DNA of 64,000 bases, taken from assembly GCA_022592435.1 (NCBI GenBank), contig JABYQS010000145.1, positions 1 through 64,000 of the forward strand. The letters are read 5' to 3'. Source of the stretch: Cerioporus squamosus (lineage: Eukaryota > Basidiomycota > Agaricomycetes > Polyporales > Polyporaceae). A program made the position numbers and the translations under genes. The notes beneath the pieces are model-generated. The model saw nothing but the letters and a program-made list of their open reading frames with translations, did not search any database and was not told where the DNA came from. Shown here piece by piece: positions 22,099 through 32,887 of this stretch (position 1 is its first letter; each line of letters opens with the position of its first letter).

Positions 22099-23822
22099 AT
22101 GCTTGCCCTCAGCTTTGTCGCTCTTACGCTCTCAGCCGGCTCAGTCTCAGCGGCGGCAACGGGCTTCGTGCCGCCACCTGCCGAGCTCTTCTCTCCTCTT
22201 GTCGCGCAGAAGGTCTTGAAGACCGCGTTAGCATTCCCGAATCCCGCGCAATACCCCCAGTACACTGACCGCGTTAACGGGGACTGGATATGGTTTACGC
22301 CAGACCAATGGACAACGGGCTTCTTCCCGGCGACCTTGTACGCAATGCACAAGCGCACCGGACTCTGCCACCACTCAGACGTCGGGGACTCATCGCAATG
22401 GCTTTCACTTGCTCGCACTTGGTCAACAGGAGAGATCCCACTAGAGACGAACACTGGGGTCGGACACGATGTCGGCTTCCTCAGCTTCCCGTTCATGGAC
22501 GAACTTACGGTGTCAGTAGTATTCAATATTCCCTGCGTACCGGCACTGACACTGCGTGCAGAGATTCAAAGAACCAGACCGCTGTTCAGGCGGTCAATGC
22601 GTTCGCGAACCATCTCGCCGGGCGGTTCAGTCCCATCGTCGGATGCACACGAAGCTGGGACTCGGCCGACCCCACTGACTTTCAGGTACCGGAACTTGTT
22701 CGTATGCATAGTGTCCATATGGACTCACGTGGTCGCATGTTCTACAGGTTATCATTGACAATATGATGAACCTCGAGGTATGCAGCTTCGTCCGAGATCA
22801 TGACATTGTGTCTCATGTGTTCTTTCGCTCGACCAGGTCCTCTTTGCCTCCGAGAAGCTCACTGGGAACCATACTTTGCGAGATATCGCTATCTCCCATG
22901 CGGACAAGACAATGGTGAACCATATTCGGCCGGATGGTTCGTACTCTCGATAATCTCGTGCTTCCCATATTCTAACTGTGCGCGCAGGCGGTTCGTTCCA
23001 TGTCGTGGACTACAACTCTACGACAGGTGCTGTCATACGCCAACGCACGTCTCAAGGTTATGCCGACAACAGGTGCGTAGAACAACCTATTCGTCGCGCT
23101 GACATCTGACGGAACCGCTTGCCAGCACATGGAGCAGAGGAGAAGCATGGGGTCTCTACGGCTTCGCCAACAGTACGTTCATGGATTGTGATATCTGCAA
23201 ATCTGATGTCTGACTTCTTGCGTAGTGTTCAAACACACAAAGAAGCCCGATTATCTGCAGACGGCTCGCCGGATAGCCAAGTACTTCATCTCCAACATCC
23301 CTTCTGACGGCGTGGTCCCTTGGTGAGTGGCGCATAGCTCCTCTCTGTGGCAGGGCTGAAGCAATGACATACCAGGGACTTCAACGCACCCCTCGTGCCG
23401 AGTCCACGTCCCGCCGATTCTTCTGCAGCGATGATCGCTGCCAATGGCCTCTTCTTGCTGGCGGACCAAGAGTTGTCAATCTGGAATGTATCCGGATCAG
23501 CGTACTACACGAACGCTGCAATCAAGGTGTGCATTTATGGTTACGTAGACTGCATTTGGGATTCAATTCCAGGCCAGATTATCAGCGACAACACGAAGCT
23601 TGCATGGGCCCCTTCGTGGGAGAGTCTCCTGTCCAATGGTACTGTCAACAACCCATCGCATAACAATCTGACTGGGATTGTTTATGGTGCGTTCTTCACA
23701 TTGTCCGTGCCCGGCCTGAGGGATAGTAGGGGATAGTCCGTTGACGATCCTTGAATGCAGGCGATTACTACTTCATCACAGCCGGGAACGAGCTGGTCAA
23801 TCGCGGTCTTGCCAGCTGCTGA
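22099..23822 (+). CDS. secreted glycoside hydrolase family 88, unsaturated glucuronyl hydrolase-like
   Basis: GH88 enzymes remove unsaturated uronic acid from oligosaccharides made by polysaccharide lyases, via hydration of the vinyl ether. Exons: 22099-22511, 22562-22685, 22748-22777, 22837-22936, 22988-23072, 23126-23172, 23226-23322, 23376-23526, 23578-23686 and 23761-23822; 405 aa. The N-terminus (MLALSFVALTLSAGSVSA) is a typical signal peptide, so the protein is probably secreted. WFTPDQWTTGFFPATLYAM, GHDVGFLSF (Asp124), the segment ending in Asp171, VIIDNMMNLE, WSRGEAWGLYGFA and the closing GDYYFITAGNELVNRGL follow the alpha/alpha-barrel family. GHDVGF and IIDNMMNL carry the aspartates equivalent to those known as catalytic in bacterial GH88. 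Several NxS/T sites are present. Likely part of plant or microbial polysaccharide use; the exact substrate (pectin, glycosaminoglycan-like, other) is unknown. Confidence 0.9.
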
Positions 23823-24115
23823 GGCGCCAACGAACCTTTACGACACTCCATGACCTGATGCCTCTCTACGTCTGCGAATGTATCATTAGCTATCCTCGTA
23901 CAACGCATGCTAGGCCCGTTTCTTCTGTGACCGGTCACGATGTAGAGTCCGAGGAATCGTCAGTTTCCCAATCTAGGCATTACGTTTGCCACGTGGGACT
24001 GCGATAATATGGGACGGCGGCGATCTGAGATAAGAGTTTGCACCGATCATGCTGGACTCCGAGGATTCTGCATCTGCTCGAGTCAACGCACAATCCTCCT
24101 CACTCCTTGACCACA

Positions 24116-25926
24116 ATGTCCGCTGAGCCAGCCGCAGCGACCTCGACCGTTCCGCCACATCCCGAACAGACCGACGCCGCCCCAGCCGTCAAGCCTGCGG
24201 CCTCGGAAGCGCACGGACAGGTCGTCACTCCATGGGACGTGCAGGGCCAGGTCTCAGAGGACGGCAAGCAGCTCGCGATCGACTACGACAAGCTCGTCGA
24301 CCAGTTCGGCACCCGGAGGGTCGATGCAGCGCTGCTCGAGCGGTTTGAGCGACTGACGGGCCACAAGCCGCACGTCTTCCTCCGGAGAGGCATGTTCTTC
24401 TCGCACCGGGACCTCGACAAGATCCTCGACCGGTATGAGCAAGGGAAGCCGTTCTTCTTGTACACTGGGCGCGGACCGAGCAGCGATAGTATGCATTTGG
24501 GGCACATGGTGCCCTTTGTCTTCACCAAGTGAGTAGTATCCAGGGCGTAGCACGGGTCGGGTACGGGCAAGTTGAGGGTACGGTGGGGGCAGAGCTTCAT
24601 CGTTACCTATCTGTGGAGGTCTCCGAGACTTGTTAAGTGCAAGAGATTCCGTGACTGCAAAACTCCCGTTCTCGCGAATGACCCCTGCCCGAGGAGAGGA
24701 TCCTTGACCCGTACTCGTACCCACCGAGGGTTCAGTAGACCCGTGCTACGCTACCCTAAACTATGTGGACGTGCGTGGCGGTCGTGTACTGACGGTAGCG
24801 ACGGGCAGGTGGCTACAGGAGGTCTTCGATGTGCCATTGGTGGTGCAGCTGACGGACGACGAGAAGTTCCTGTTCAAGCACGAGCTGAAGGTCGAGCAGA
24901 CGTATGAGTTCGCGAAGCGGAACGCGCGGGATATCATCGCGGTCGGGTTCAAGCTCGAAAAGACGTTCATCTTCAGCGACTACGACTTCGTCGGCGGTCC
25001 CTTCTACCGCAACGTCTCCAAGATCTCGCGGCAGATCACCATCAACCAGGCGAAGGCGACGTTTGGCTTTAACGACTCGTGAGTACGACTTCTACTGCAC
25101 CCCTCGTCATCCTCTGAACCTCGGTCACGCACACAGAGACAACATCGGAAAGATCCACTTCGCCTCCATCCAGGCCGCCCCCTCCTTCTCCAACTCCTTC
25201 CCCCAGATCTTCGGCACGCAGTCCAACATCCCCTGCCTCATCCCCTGCGCGATCGACCAGGACCCGTACTTCCGCCTCACGCGCGACGTCGCCGTCAAGC
25301 TCAAGTACCCCAAGCCCGCGCTCATCCACGCCAAGTTCTTCCCCGCGCTCCAGGGCCCGCAGACGAAGATGAGCGCGTCCGACGTGAACTCGAGCATCTA
25401 CATGAACGACACCCCCGCGCAGATCAAGAACAAGATCAACAAGCACGGCTTCTCGGGCGGGCAGGAGACCGTCGAGGAGCACAGGCGGCTCGGCGGGAAC
25501 CCGGACGTCGACGTTGCCTACCAGTACCTCGGGTTCTTCATGGACGACGACGAGGAGTGGAAGAAGATGGGCGAGGTGCGTTTGATTGTGCCGCTTTTCT
25601 CGCTGGATGCGAACATTCCTGACCTATGTCCGCGGGGCTGCAGGAGTACCGCGCAGGGCGTCTGCTCACGGGCGAGCTGAAGGGCAAGTGCATCAAGATC
25701 CTCCAGGACTTCGTCAAGGAGTTCCAAGACGTACGTCCCTCTCTCCGTGAAGCTCGCGGAAAGCCGTGCTGACGCTGACTCCGTCGACTCGCAGTCGAGA
25801 GCGAAGGTCACCGAGGCCGACATTAAGGCTTTCATGGACGGAAGCCGGCAGATCGTACCAACGTTCGGGAAGACCAAAACGGCGGCGGAGGCACCTGCAG
25901 CCGCACCCGCTCCGGCCGCGTTGTAG
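24116..25926 (+). CDS. WRS1: tryptophanyl-tRNA synthetase, cytoplasmic
   Basis: Class Ic aminoacyl-tRNA synthetase charging tRNA(Trp). Exons: 24116-24528, 24809-25078, 25137-25575, 25644-25730 and 25795-25926; 446 aa, close to the yeast enzyme. The HIGH signature is HLGH at 127-130 inside [17 protein letters not shown], and the KMSKS-type loop is KMSAS at 305-309 ([14 protein letters not shown]). [13 protein letters not shown] and [18 protein letters not shown] match the eukaryotic cytosolic type. The Ala/Pro-rich N-terminus (about residues 1-38) is a low-complexity extension, and there is no clear mitochondrial presequence; a similar Ala-rich tail ends the protein. Intron 1 is 280 nt, long for this region. 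The start is the first ATG after the TATA-less leader. Confidence 0.97.
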
Positions 25927-26603
25927 TGACGCTGTTCGTATTGGGTGGGATCTATGGGGACGTCTGGGAGAAGAATTGCAACGATGTTGTAGACCTAGAG
26001 GTTGTACTACCGCACATGGAGTTGTATCACACAGTGAGAGCTGCGCACAGCGAGCACAAGGTAGTTCTATCGAAGTCACAAAGCACACTAGCATTTACTC
26101 CTCCTCTGACAAAATATTCGTGTATAAAGTCACATCCCTTCATATGTGGGTCGTCCGATGCCTATTACGAAGACAGCCAGTCGGATACCCATGCCATGAG
26201 AGTTCGTTCGCCAGCGCACCTTCGCCAAGTAGTCTTCCGTCCACACACGAAAAAGATGGCCCGGCAGAAAGCATATAATGATATTTTGTATTGCAATGGG
26301 ATCCCGGATCGATGATGATGTATAAAGTACAGATTGCTACAGTCGAGGTCAATAAGAGGCTTGCTATGTACGTGAGTAGGAGAGTCATATGCTAGTCTGC
26401 GCCAGAGAGAACGTGGGAGGGTCGTCATACACGCGAGAGGTGTCCATGATTTTCTACAGCTGCGCCCCCGGCCCCCACCGCCGGTCCGCCACATAACCTG
26501 TTGCACCCGTGGGCAACATACACAACCAGACATAACCATAAGCGGCGGCGGTGGAGAGGCGCATCGACGTCGAAGTGGATATCGACAACGTCGAGGGAGA
26601 CGA
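25927..26603. other. intergenic between convergent WRS1 and TBP
   Basis: 3' flanks of two convergent genes; AT-richer than the surroundings, as usual for fungal 3' UTRs. No recognisable coding sequence. Confidence 0.6.
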
Positions 26604-27509
26604 TCACGGCTTGCGGAACTCCACAAGCACAGTGTAGATCGTGTTGAACGCAGTGTAGATCTCTTCACGGACCTGAACGGCCAGCGATAATCGGACGTTA
26701 GCGAACATGTCCCGCAGCAGTGGTGTACGTGCGCCTCCAAGAGGCGGAGATGTTCACACGAAGAAAGGGGAGTGTACTGTACCTTAGCACCCGTCAAGAC
26801 GATCTTGCCAGAGACGAAGATGAGGAGCACGACCTTCGGCTTGATCATACGGTAGATCAGACCGGGGAAGAGCTATGCCGGAGAAGTCAGCGACAGTACT
26901 GATAACCGAGCAGAAAGAAAAGCGTACCTCGGGCTCGTAAGAGCTGAACTGTCCGTGGCTGTACGCGAGTCCCTCAAGACGGATGGGGAACTTCACGTCG
27001 CACGAGCCGACGATGTTCTGGATCTTGAACTCCGAGAACTTCGCGTCGAAGCCAAGCTTCTGGACGATACGCGCGTACTTGCGCGACGCGAGCCGCGAGT
27101 CATCCTCAGACTTCGCACCGGTGACAACCATCTTGCCGGACGCGAAGATGAGCGCCGTAGTCTTGGGGTCACGGATACGCATGATGACAGCGGCGAAACG
27201 CTGTAAAAGAAGCGCGACGGAGGGAAGTCCGACCGCTCTGCATTAGAAACATAAGGTACAAACCTTAGGGTTATACTCCGCATTCCTCGCATGAAGGGCA
27301 ATCGTCTTTAGGTCCAGACGACAGTCGAGGTTGACGGTAGCAACGATGTTCTGCAGCGTCGGTACGATGCCCTCGACGGCAGTGATGTGTTGCTGCTCTA
27401 GCGTGAGAGGCGCAGGGGTCGCGGGGATGGTAGAAGGGGGTGAGGCGGGACCAGGTGCACCTAGCCTGGGTGCCACTCGTGACAGTTGGCGACTGCGACT
27501 GCGTTTGCG

Positions 27510-27543
<34 letters not shown>

Positions 27544-27791
27544 GGTCTGAGCAGCTGAGCAGTCGTCGGTTGGGGTTGCGAAGAGTAGACGGGAGCGGGC
27601 CCCGGGAGCGCAAGACCAGTCGGGCCCGGGAGGTAGGGGTTGGACGGGAAGGGGAGCGCGAGACCGCTAGCCGGTTGTGGCTGCTGGGGCTGCGCGAACG
27701 GCTGTGGCTGGCCTTGCTGGTACTGCTGCTGCTGGGCAGGGTGTGCAGGGCGGCCGAAGGTGACCTGGCGAGTAGAGAGCGCGAAGGACAT
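26604..27791 (-). CDS. TBP: TATA-binding protein (TFIID subunit)
   Basis: General transcription factor that nucleates RNA polymerase I, II and III initiation complexes. Minus-strand exons 27264-27791, 26928-27200, 26783-26872 and 26604-26672, all introns phase 0; 319 aa. The conserved saddle occupies about residues 140-319 as two repeats: [15 protein letters not shown] ... [20 protein letters not shown] and [19 protein letters not shown] ... [20 protein letters not shown]. The N-terminal part, about 140 aa, is Gln/Pro-rich ([12 protein letters not shown]) and includes a run of ten serines (85-94) encoded by a CTG/CAG triplet repeat, then an Arg/Ser patch. Such long variable N-termini are normal outside the core. 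The ATG used ([10 protein letters not shown]) is the only one in frame before the core that suits a promoter with a TATA element about 90 bp upstream. Confidence 0.97.
27511..27540. repeat. (CTG)10 trinucleotide repeat inside TBP
   Basis: Ten perfect CTG units on the plus strand. On the coding (minus) strand the frame that is continuous with the TBP core reads them as serine; the neighbouring frame would be glutamine. Likely length-polymorphic. Confidence 0.9.
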
Positions 27792-28698
27792 CGTGGACGA
27801 TACAAGCCAAGTGAGAAATTCAACCGTGGGAAAGTGCGGTGCGGGTGCGAGAGGGGCGAACCGGAGGTGACCCTGGGCCTTATATACCTGCGCCTTCAAG
27901 CTCCGCCCGAATTGCGTGATCGTTTATAATCGATGGCCGCTCTCGATCATTCCTTATCATGACTCATTCCAGTTCTTTCTGACGGTCTCTGCCACCGTCT
28001 CCACGTCGTCCTCGCCCTCGCGCACGTCGTGCACCCCTTTCTCGACGTCCTCCGACCCCTTGAGCAGCCCTGCTAGAGTCCTACCAGACGACGCGCTCAG
28101 TACGACACCCAGAGACCTCATGAAAACTCGTCCGGATCTTGTGTCCTGTGGGAGGCGCGGGAGTAGTTGATTGTTCGACAACGGGCGCTGCGACCACAAT
28201 GCGCTTCTCGAGGCCTTCCCTATCAACCGCCCTGCTGTCTTCTCCCCCAGGATCGCTCCCAAAGGAGTGCTGCGGTTCTCATCTCGTTTGGGTGCTCGCT
28301 TTCATGGAGAGGAACGGTGCGACTTGCTTTGTTGAAGATCAATGGGCGCTCCGACTCGGGAACAAGGGAACGGGATACGCCTTGCACGCGTCGCCTGCAG
28401 CTCAGGATGCAGAGTGGATGGTTGAGATGGTCTTGGGTTCAGAGGGGACACGGTATGTCTTCACATCGCACTCATAACGGGCTCTTCGTACTAGACACAC
28501 GACATGCCGGAACGGGAAGAGCATCCTGAGACATCATGGCCTTCGAGACGTAGTGGAAGCATGTCCATATCTATTACTACAAAGTACAGCAGAATACAAC
28601 CATTAGATAGAGCTATAAAGTTATCTGCGCAGGTGTGCGTCCAAGGATCAAGGGGGGTAACGAACGAACGAACATGGTCCCAGCGAATCCTCCGCCGC
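27792..28698. other. intergenic with one unresolved minus-strand open region
   Basis: On the minus strand, 27957-28300 is open in one frame (LGAILGEKTAGRLIGKA..., ending VAETVRKNWNES) and partly open in another (REGLEKRIVVAAPVVEQSTT..., stop near 28070). Either could be the last exon of a small gene, but no matching upstream exon or family is recognised and the two frames exclude each other. The rest is the TBP promoter and the 3' flank of the gene at 28.7 kb. Confidence 0.35.
27879..27886 (-). promoter_or_regulatory. TATA box upstream of TBP
   Basis: Minus-strand TATATAAG lies 87 bp before the TBP start codon, within GGTATATAAGG. This would place the TBP gene under its own product's binding site; functional use is inferred. 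Confidence 0.55.
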
Positions 28699-30193
28699 TC
28701 AGTCAAACTCAAACGTGTCTCTGTGCTCCTCCCCGCCGGAGACGTGTCTGAGGAGCGGATCGAGTGATGCTAACTCATCCTTGATCCCAGCTCGCGCGCA
28801 GTCGTCGAGCTCCTTCAGCAGCGTCGCAATCAATTTCTGTGGTGGGATCGTGGCAGATTGTGACAGATGCATCATCATTAGATGCGCGCACGGAGAACGG
28901 AATGGGAGGATGAGCACGAACCTTGAGCTTGTTGTCGATTTGCCTTACGGTATCGCCCAGGGTCGACGTCCAGCTTGGTGGTGGGCTGCCGGGTCCGCCG
29001 CTGTAAATGGAGTTCGCGCCGCCATGCGCGATGCCCCACAGACTGCTCTCGGTGTCGTTTGTAGGCCCCGTCTCAGCCCCGTTGAAGAGGTACGAGACAC
29101 CAGGGTGTGGTGACAGTAGCCCGAGGGGACCCATCATGCTATGTCCATTGCCGGAGAATGGCGAAGGTCCAAGTATTTTGGATATCTTGTTGTACAGCTC
29201 GGAGAGGACGTCGAGGAGTGAGAGCAGGGTCTGGTGGTAGTCGAGAGGGAAGGGCTGCGCACGAACTGAGCTGCGCGTCGCGAGGGTAGCGGGAAGAATG
29301 GACGTACAACGTGCGGTAGGGACATGTATGCCTCCGATGGGTCTGTGTACGATAGCGCATAATCGGCTCCTGCTGGTCGCTTCGTGCCCCGCGCCTTGAA
29401 TAATCGCTAGAGAGCACGCAAGGTGAAGGCGGATCCAGTTCGGTTAGTGAGGGAGGTACGTACGATCTTGGGCCTATCACTATCCTCCTTCAATAGTTCG
29501 TACTCCGACAGTACGTTCGAGAGTCCTCGCAGGAGATCTTGCGGCTCCTTGACGTCGAATTGGTTTGCTAGTGCCATGCCGAGGACCGCGAACCGGTATG
29601 TCCTGGGCTAGGGTTGTCCGGCGGGGGCATATCGCATGACTGGAGGACCACTCACCGCTGCTTCATGGCGGCGTTGCTGAACGCTCTGTCGAGCTCCGTT
29701 CGTGTGATCATGATTGTGTGGAACCAGTGACTTCGGCTGGGGTAGACACGATGCCAGGTCGGCGAAGATCTCGCAAACGGACTGAACTTGAGACGCACCC
29801 TTCATGGACGTTGCGCAGGTAGGTGAGGGTGATGATCCTCTTCTTGACCAACTCTCTCAGGACGTCTACCGACGTTCCCGGTGGCAGACTCCCATTCGTC
29901 TGTAGCGACGACGTCCCCGCGGAGGAGCTGACACCGTCGCTGTGGAGGGACTGCACGTCCCACTCGCGGGGCATCGTCGCGGTCGTGGGCGTGGGGACCG
30001 CCGATGGGTACGGGAGGCTCGGCGGGGCTGCTGGGAAGGACGACGGGGGCGCGCCGCCGCTGGCCGCGTTCGCGTTGGACTTGAAGCTGGTGAGGAGGTT
30101 CTGCGCGGACGACTTGCGCCGCATGGCGGGTCGCGGGGGCTCCGAGATGGGCGCCATGGACATAACGGGATTGAACCCACTGAAGGCAGACAT
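28699..30193 (-). CDS. conserved fungal protein of unknown function
   Basis: About 384 aa from minus-strand exons 29799-30193, 29656-29736, 29460-29602, 29308-29372, 28922-29254 and 28699-28836. The N-terminus (MSAFSGFNPVMSMAPISEP, then Ser/Ala/Pro-rich) is probably disordered. From about residue 110 the sequence becomes helical and looks conserved: LRELVKKRIITLTYLRNVH, WFHTIMITRTELDRAF, FAVLGMALANQFDVKEPQDL, LDYHQTLLSLLDVLSELYNK, MMGPLGLLSPHPGVSYLF, LWGIAHGG and IKDELASLDPLL. I recall similar proteins in other agaricomycetes but cannot name a family or function. The third intron donor is weak (GTACCT), chosen because it restores phase. No signal peptide or membrane segment. It starts divergently from NTF2, 322 bp away. 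Confidence 0.72.
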
Positions 30194-30515
30194 GGCTGAT
30201 GTTGCCCTGCGACTGCGTGGAAACCTCGCCTGGCGGCCGCGGTGATGGGGGATGGGAAGTTCAAGCGGGGCGGGCACGAGCACCTCCGCGCGGGTCGGCC
30301 GGGTAAACAGACTGTGCTTACTGCTATACTAAGCGATCATTAAGCGGACGTTGACTTGCGTAAACGTCCTGCTTACCTCGGTAAGATCCTGGTTAACAGC
30401 CAGATCTTACGCAATCTAATCAACGATCGCGTCTCCGACATCTTCGCCTCCAGCTTGTCCTTCCTCTTCCTCCGCCGTCCCACCGCCCGCCGCTGCACGA
30501 TACACCGATCGCACC
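30194..30515. promoter_or_regulatory. divergent promoter region, unknown gene / NTF2
   Basis: 322 bp between divergent start codons; AT-richer in the middle (ctgctatactaagcgatcattaagcgg), with no clear TATA box or coding sequence. Promoter role is inferred from geometry. Confidence 0.5.
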
Positions 30516-31155
30516 ATGGCCGACATCAATGCCATCGCGAAGCAGTTCACTGACTTCTACTACACCACCTTCGACACAAATCGCGCGGGCCTCCAGAACC
30601 TCTACGTGCGTCTTTGTCCAGCCCCGGACCCGCGGCAAATCTTCCTGTACATCTGATACAACTCCCCGCCCTCTATCCAGCGCGACGTGTCCATGCTGTC
30701 TTGGGAGGGCACTCCCATCATGGGGGCCAGCGCCATCAGCGAGAAGTTGACTGTGAGTCTCTTCGTCTTCACTTCGATCTTTCCTCGCATCGGAGGCCTG
30801 ACGGGAATCCCAGACTCTCCCCTTCGAAAAGGTCCAGCACAAGGTCACCACCATGGATGCCCAGCCGTCTTCACCTTCCGTTGCAAGCATGATCGTCAGC
30901 GTGACGGGTCTCCTGCTCGTACGTTCAGAACCTTTTATACGCGTTTTCGAAAGCCGACGCGACCCTTGGCCGATCACCCAGGTCGATGACAGCCCGAACC
31001 CTCTCCAGTTCAGCCAGGTCTTCCAGCTAATACCCGATGCCGGCAGCTACTACGTGTAAGTACCGGTCGCGCTATGGAAGGGGACCTTTTCTAACGCCAG
31101 GTCGACGCGCTTGACCAGCTACAACGACATCTTCCGTCTCAACTACGGCGCGTAG
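30516..31155 (+). CDS. NTF2: nuclear transport factor 2
   Basis: Small homodimeric factor that carries RanGDP into the nucleus by binding FxFG nucleoporins. Exons 30516-30605, 30681-30752, 30814-30918, 30982-31055 and 31119-31155 give 125 aa, exactly the yeast length. The sequence runs MADINAIAKQFTDFYYTTFD, LYRDVSMLSWEGTPIMG, ISEKLTTLPFEKVQHKV, DAQPSS..MIVSVTGLLL, then the Ran-binding face near DDSPNPLQFSQVFQLIPDAG and the terminal YNDIFRLNYGA. The Asp/Glu residues known to contact Ran are in these conserved stretches. All introns are short and in phase. It is followed in tandem by the LOG-family gene. Confidence 0.97.
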
Positions 31156-31802
31156 TGAGACATGCCTGAGTCTGGCACGTCCCCGGACGGCCTAGATGCG
31201 ACGACAGCAGGATCGGAAGAAGTCTCGGTTGGGTGTAGGACGATAGGTCGGATGTTCAGAGCGAAGTTGTACCTCATATCTTGTCAACTATAATGTCACC
31301 CTTGGTCATCGCTTCTCCCATGTGTCTCAACACACCCTCTCTACGTGTTCACTGACCACATCCCCCTGATACGAGTCTACGCTGGGGGACACGTTCAGTT
31401 ACATACATACTTCTTGATCTAGCCAACGCTGCCGCGAGCACGGTCGAGCGCTCGGTGCCACAAAGCTTGTCCTCGTCCATTGTCATTGAAAGGTCTCTCA
31501 CTGCCTCCGACTCGCACAGGTACATGCATCCCGGGTACCTCATAATGGGATCTCCTCGTACATCCTCCACTCCCTCTCGTACCTTGACGAGATATCTCCA
31601 ACACCTAGTAGCGGCGTAAATTAGGGGGCGGTCGACGACATCCATGACTCACGCCGGCTTGAACAGCACCCTCAGCGCGTGGGCACATCGCGTCACACAC
31701 AAGCTCGCCGACTTAAAAGGAGCCTCCACGTCCTCCTCGCCAACGAACCCCGATCACAGCCCACCTTCCATATCTTCTCCTTTCAACGTAAAGATCAGCA
31801 GC
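31156..31802. other. intergenic between NTF2 and the LOG-family gene
   Basis: 3' flank of NTF2 and promoter side of the next gene. The last 160 bp (from an in-frame ATG at 31644) are open and could add 53 N-terminal residues to the LOG protein; the CT-rich composition suggests a leader instead. Confidence 0.55.
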
Positions 31803-32759
31803 ATGACGGCCCAGCAGGCGGCGACGCGCGCGGTAACAGTCTTCTGCGGGTCCTCGACCGGGAACCAGCCCGCGTTCGTGAACGCAGCGAAGTGTACGTC
31901 CTTTCGTGGTCGCGATCCGCTCATTGCGTGATGACACTTGCCCGCGCGTAGCACTCGGAAAGGCCATGGCTGAGGCCGGTCGGCTGCTCGTGTACGGTGG
32001 GGGCTCGCGGGGGATCATGGGCGCAGTGTCGGGTGCGGCTTTGGAAGCAGGAGGCGACGTCACAGGGGTTGTTCCATACGCGATGGTAGCAGCGGGAGGC
32101 GAGGTCGACCAGACGAAAGGTGTTCACGCGCCGCACATCGTGCTGAAGGAGAAGGGGCGGGAGAAGGTACGCCTCCCGATCCTCGAGTCGGCACCGATGA
32201 ACGACACTAACCTCCGCGCGTCATAGGCCGAGGTTGTAAGTGGTCGGACTGCGTGATACAGTACGGAAGATCCCTGACGCTCTGAATGCAGGTCGTCGTG
32301 AACTCGATGCACGAGCGCAAGGCAGAGATGGCAAGACGCTCGTCCGGATTCATCGGACTACCGGGAGGCTATGGCACTTTCGAGGAGGTGCTCGAGGTCG
32401 TCTGCTGGTCTCAAGTTGGCATCCACAGCAAACGTGAGTTCGCATGTCGCTGTGGCTGCGTGTGGATATCAACATGATTCATAACAGCGGTACTTGTCGT
32501 CAACGTTCTGAACTACTGGGAACCGTTACGAGAGCTGGTCCGCAACGGCATCAAGAACGGGTTCATCACTCCGAAGAACGAGGCTCTTCTACAGTTCGTC
32601 GAGGGGCCCGCAGATCTCGCCGAGCACGAAACCTTTGACTGGGGAAAAGCTACGATGGAGGCCCTTGACAAATGGCAAGGCGCTCCGACCAGTCACTTCT
32701 ACAACTGGACGTTGCGCAAGGATGGAGAGACTGACAGTGACGTCCTCGGTGCGTCCTAG
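31803..32759 (+). CDS. LOG-family protein, cytokinin riboside 5'-monophosphate phosphoribohydrolase-like
   Basis: LOG enzymes release free cytokinin base or other nucleobases from nucleoside 5'-monophosphates; some older annotations call them lysine decarboxylases. Exons 31803-31893, 31952-32166, 32227-32235, 32292-32433 and 32488-32759 give 242 aa. [12 protein letters not shown] is the N-terminal nucleotide-binding loop, GGGSRGIMG is at 46-54 and the signature PGGYGTFEE at 129-137. Arg and Lys in the [13 protein letters not shown] helix complete the active site. The third exon is only 9 nt (Ala-Glu-Val), with clean GTACGC...TAG and GTAAGT...CAG introns on both sides. I chose [11 protein letters not shown] as the start because the family begins just before FCGSS; an upstream in-frame ATG at 31644 is possible. 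It has no targeting signal in the chosen form. Confidence 0.9.
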
Positions 32760-32887
32760 TACGCACATATGATGAATGATGGGTATCAGAGTTGGATTAT
32801 GGTGTACATATGTATACGTAGAGGTATATCCGGACAATGTGTGGAACACCAGCCATCCCAAGAATCTTTCCGGAAGCGCAGTCCGAC

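Noticed and set aside
27243..27899. Polyglutamine version of the TBP N-terminus
   Set aside because: The glutamine frame is not continuous with the start or with the conserved core and meets stops; only the serine frame joins both without an intron.
31644..31802. Upstream ATG as the start of the LOG protein
   Set aside because: It would add 53 low-complexity residues before the normal family start; kept as an alternative only.
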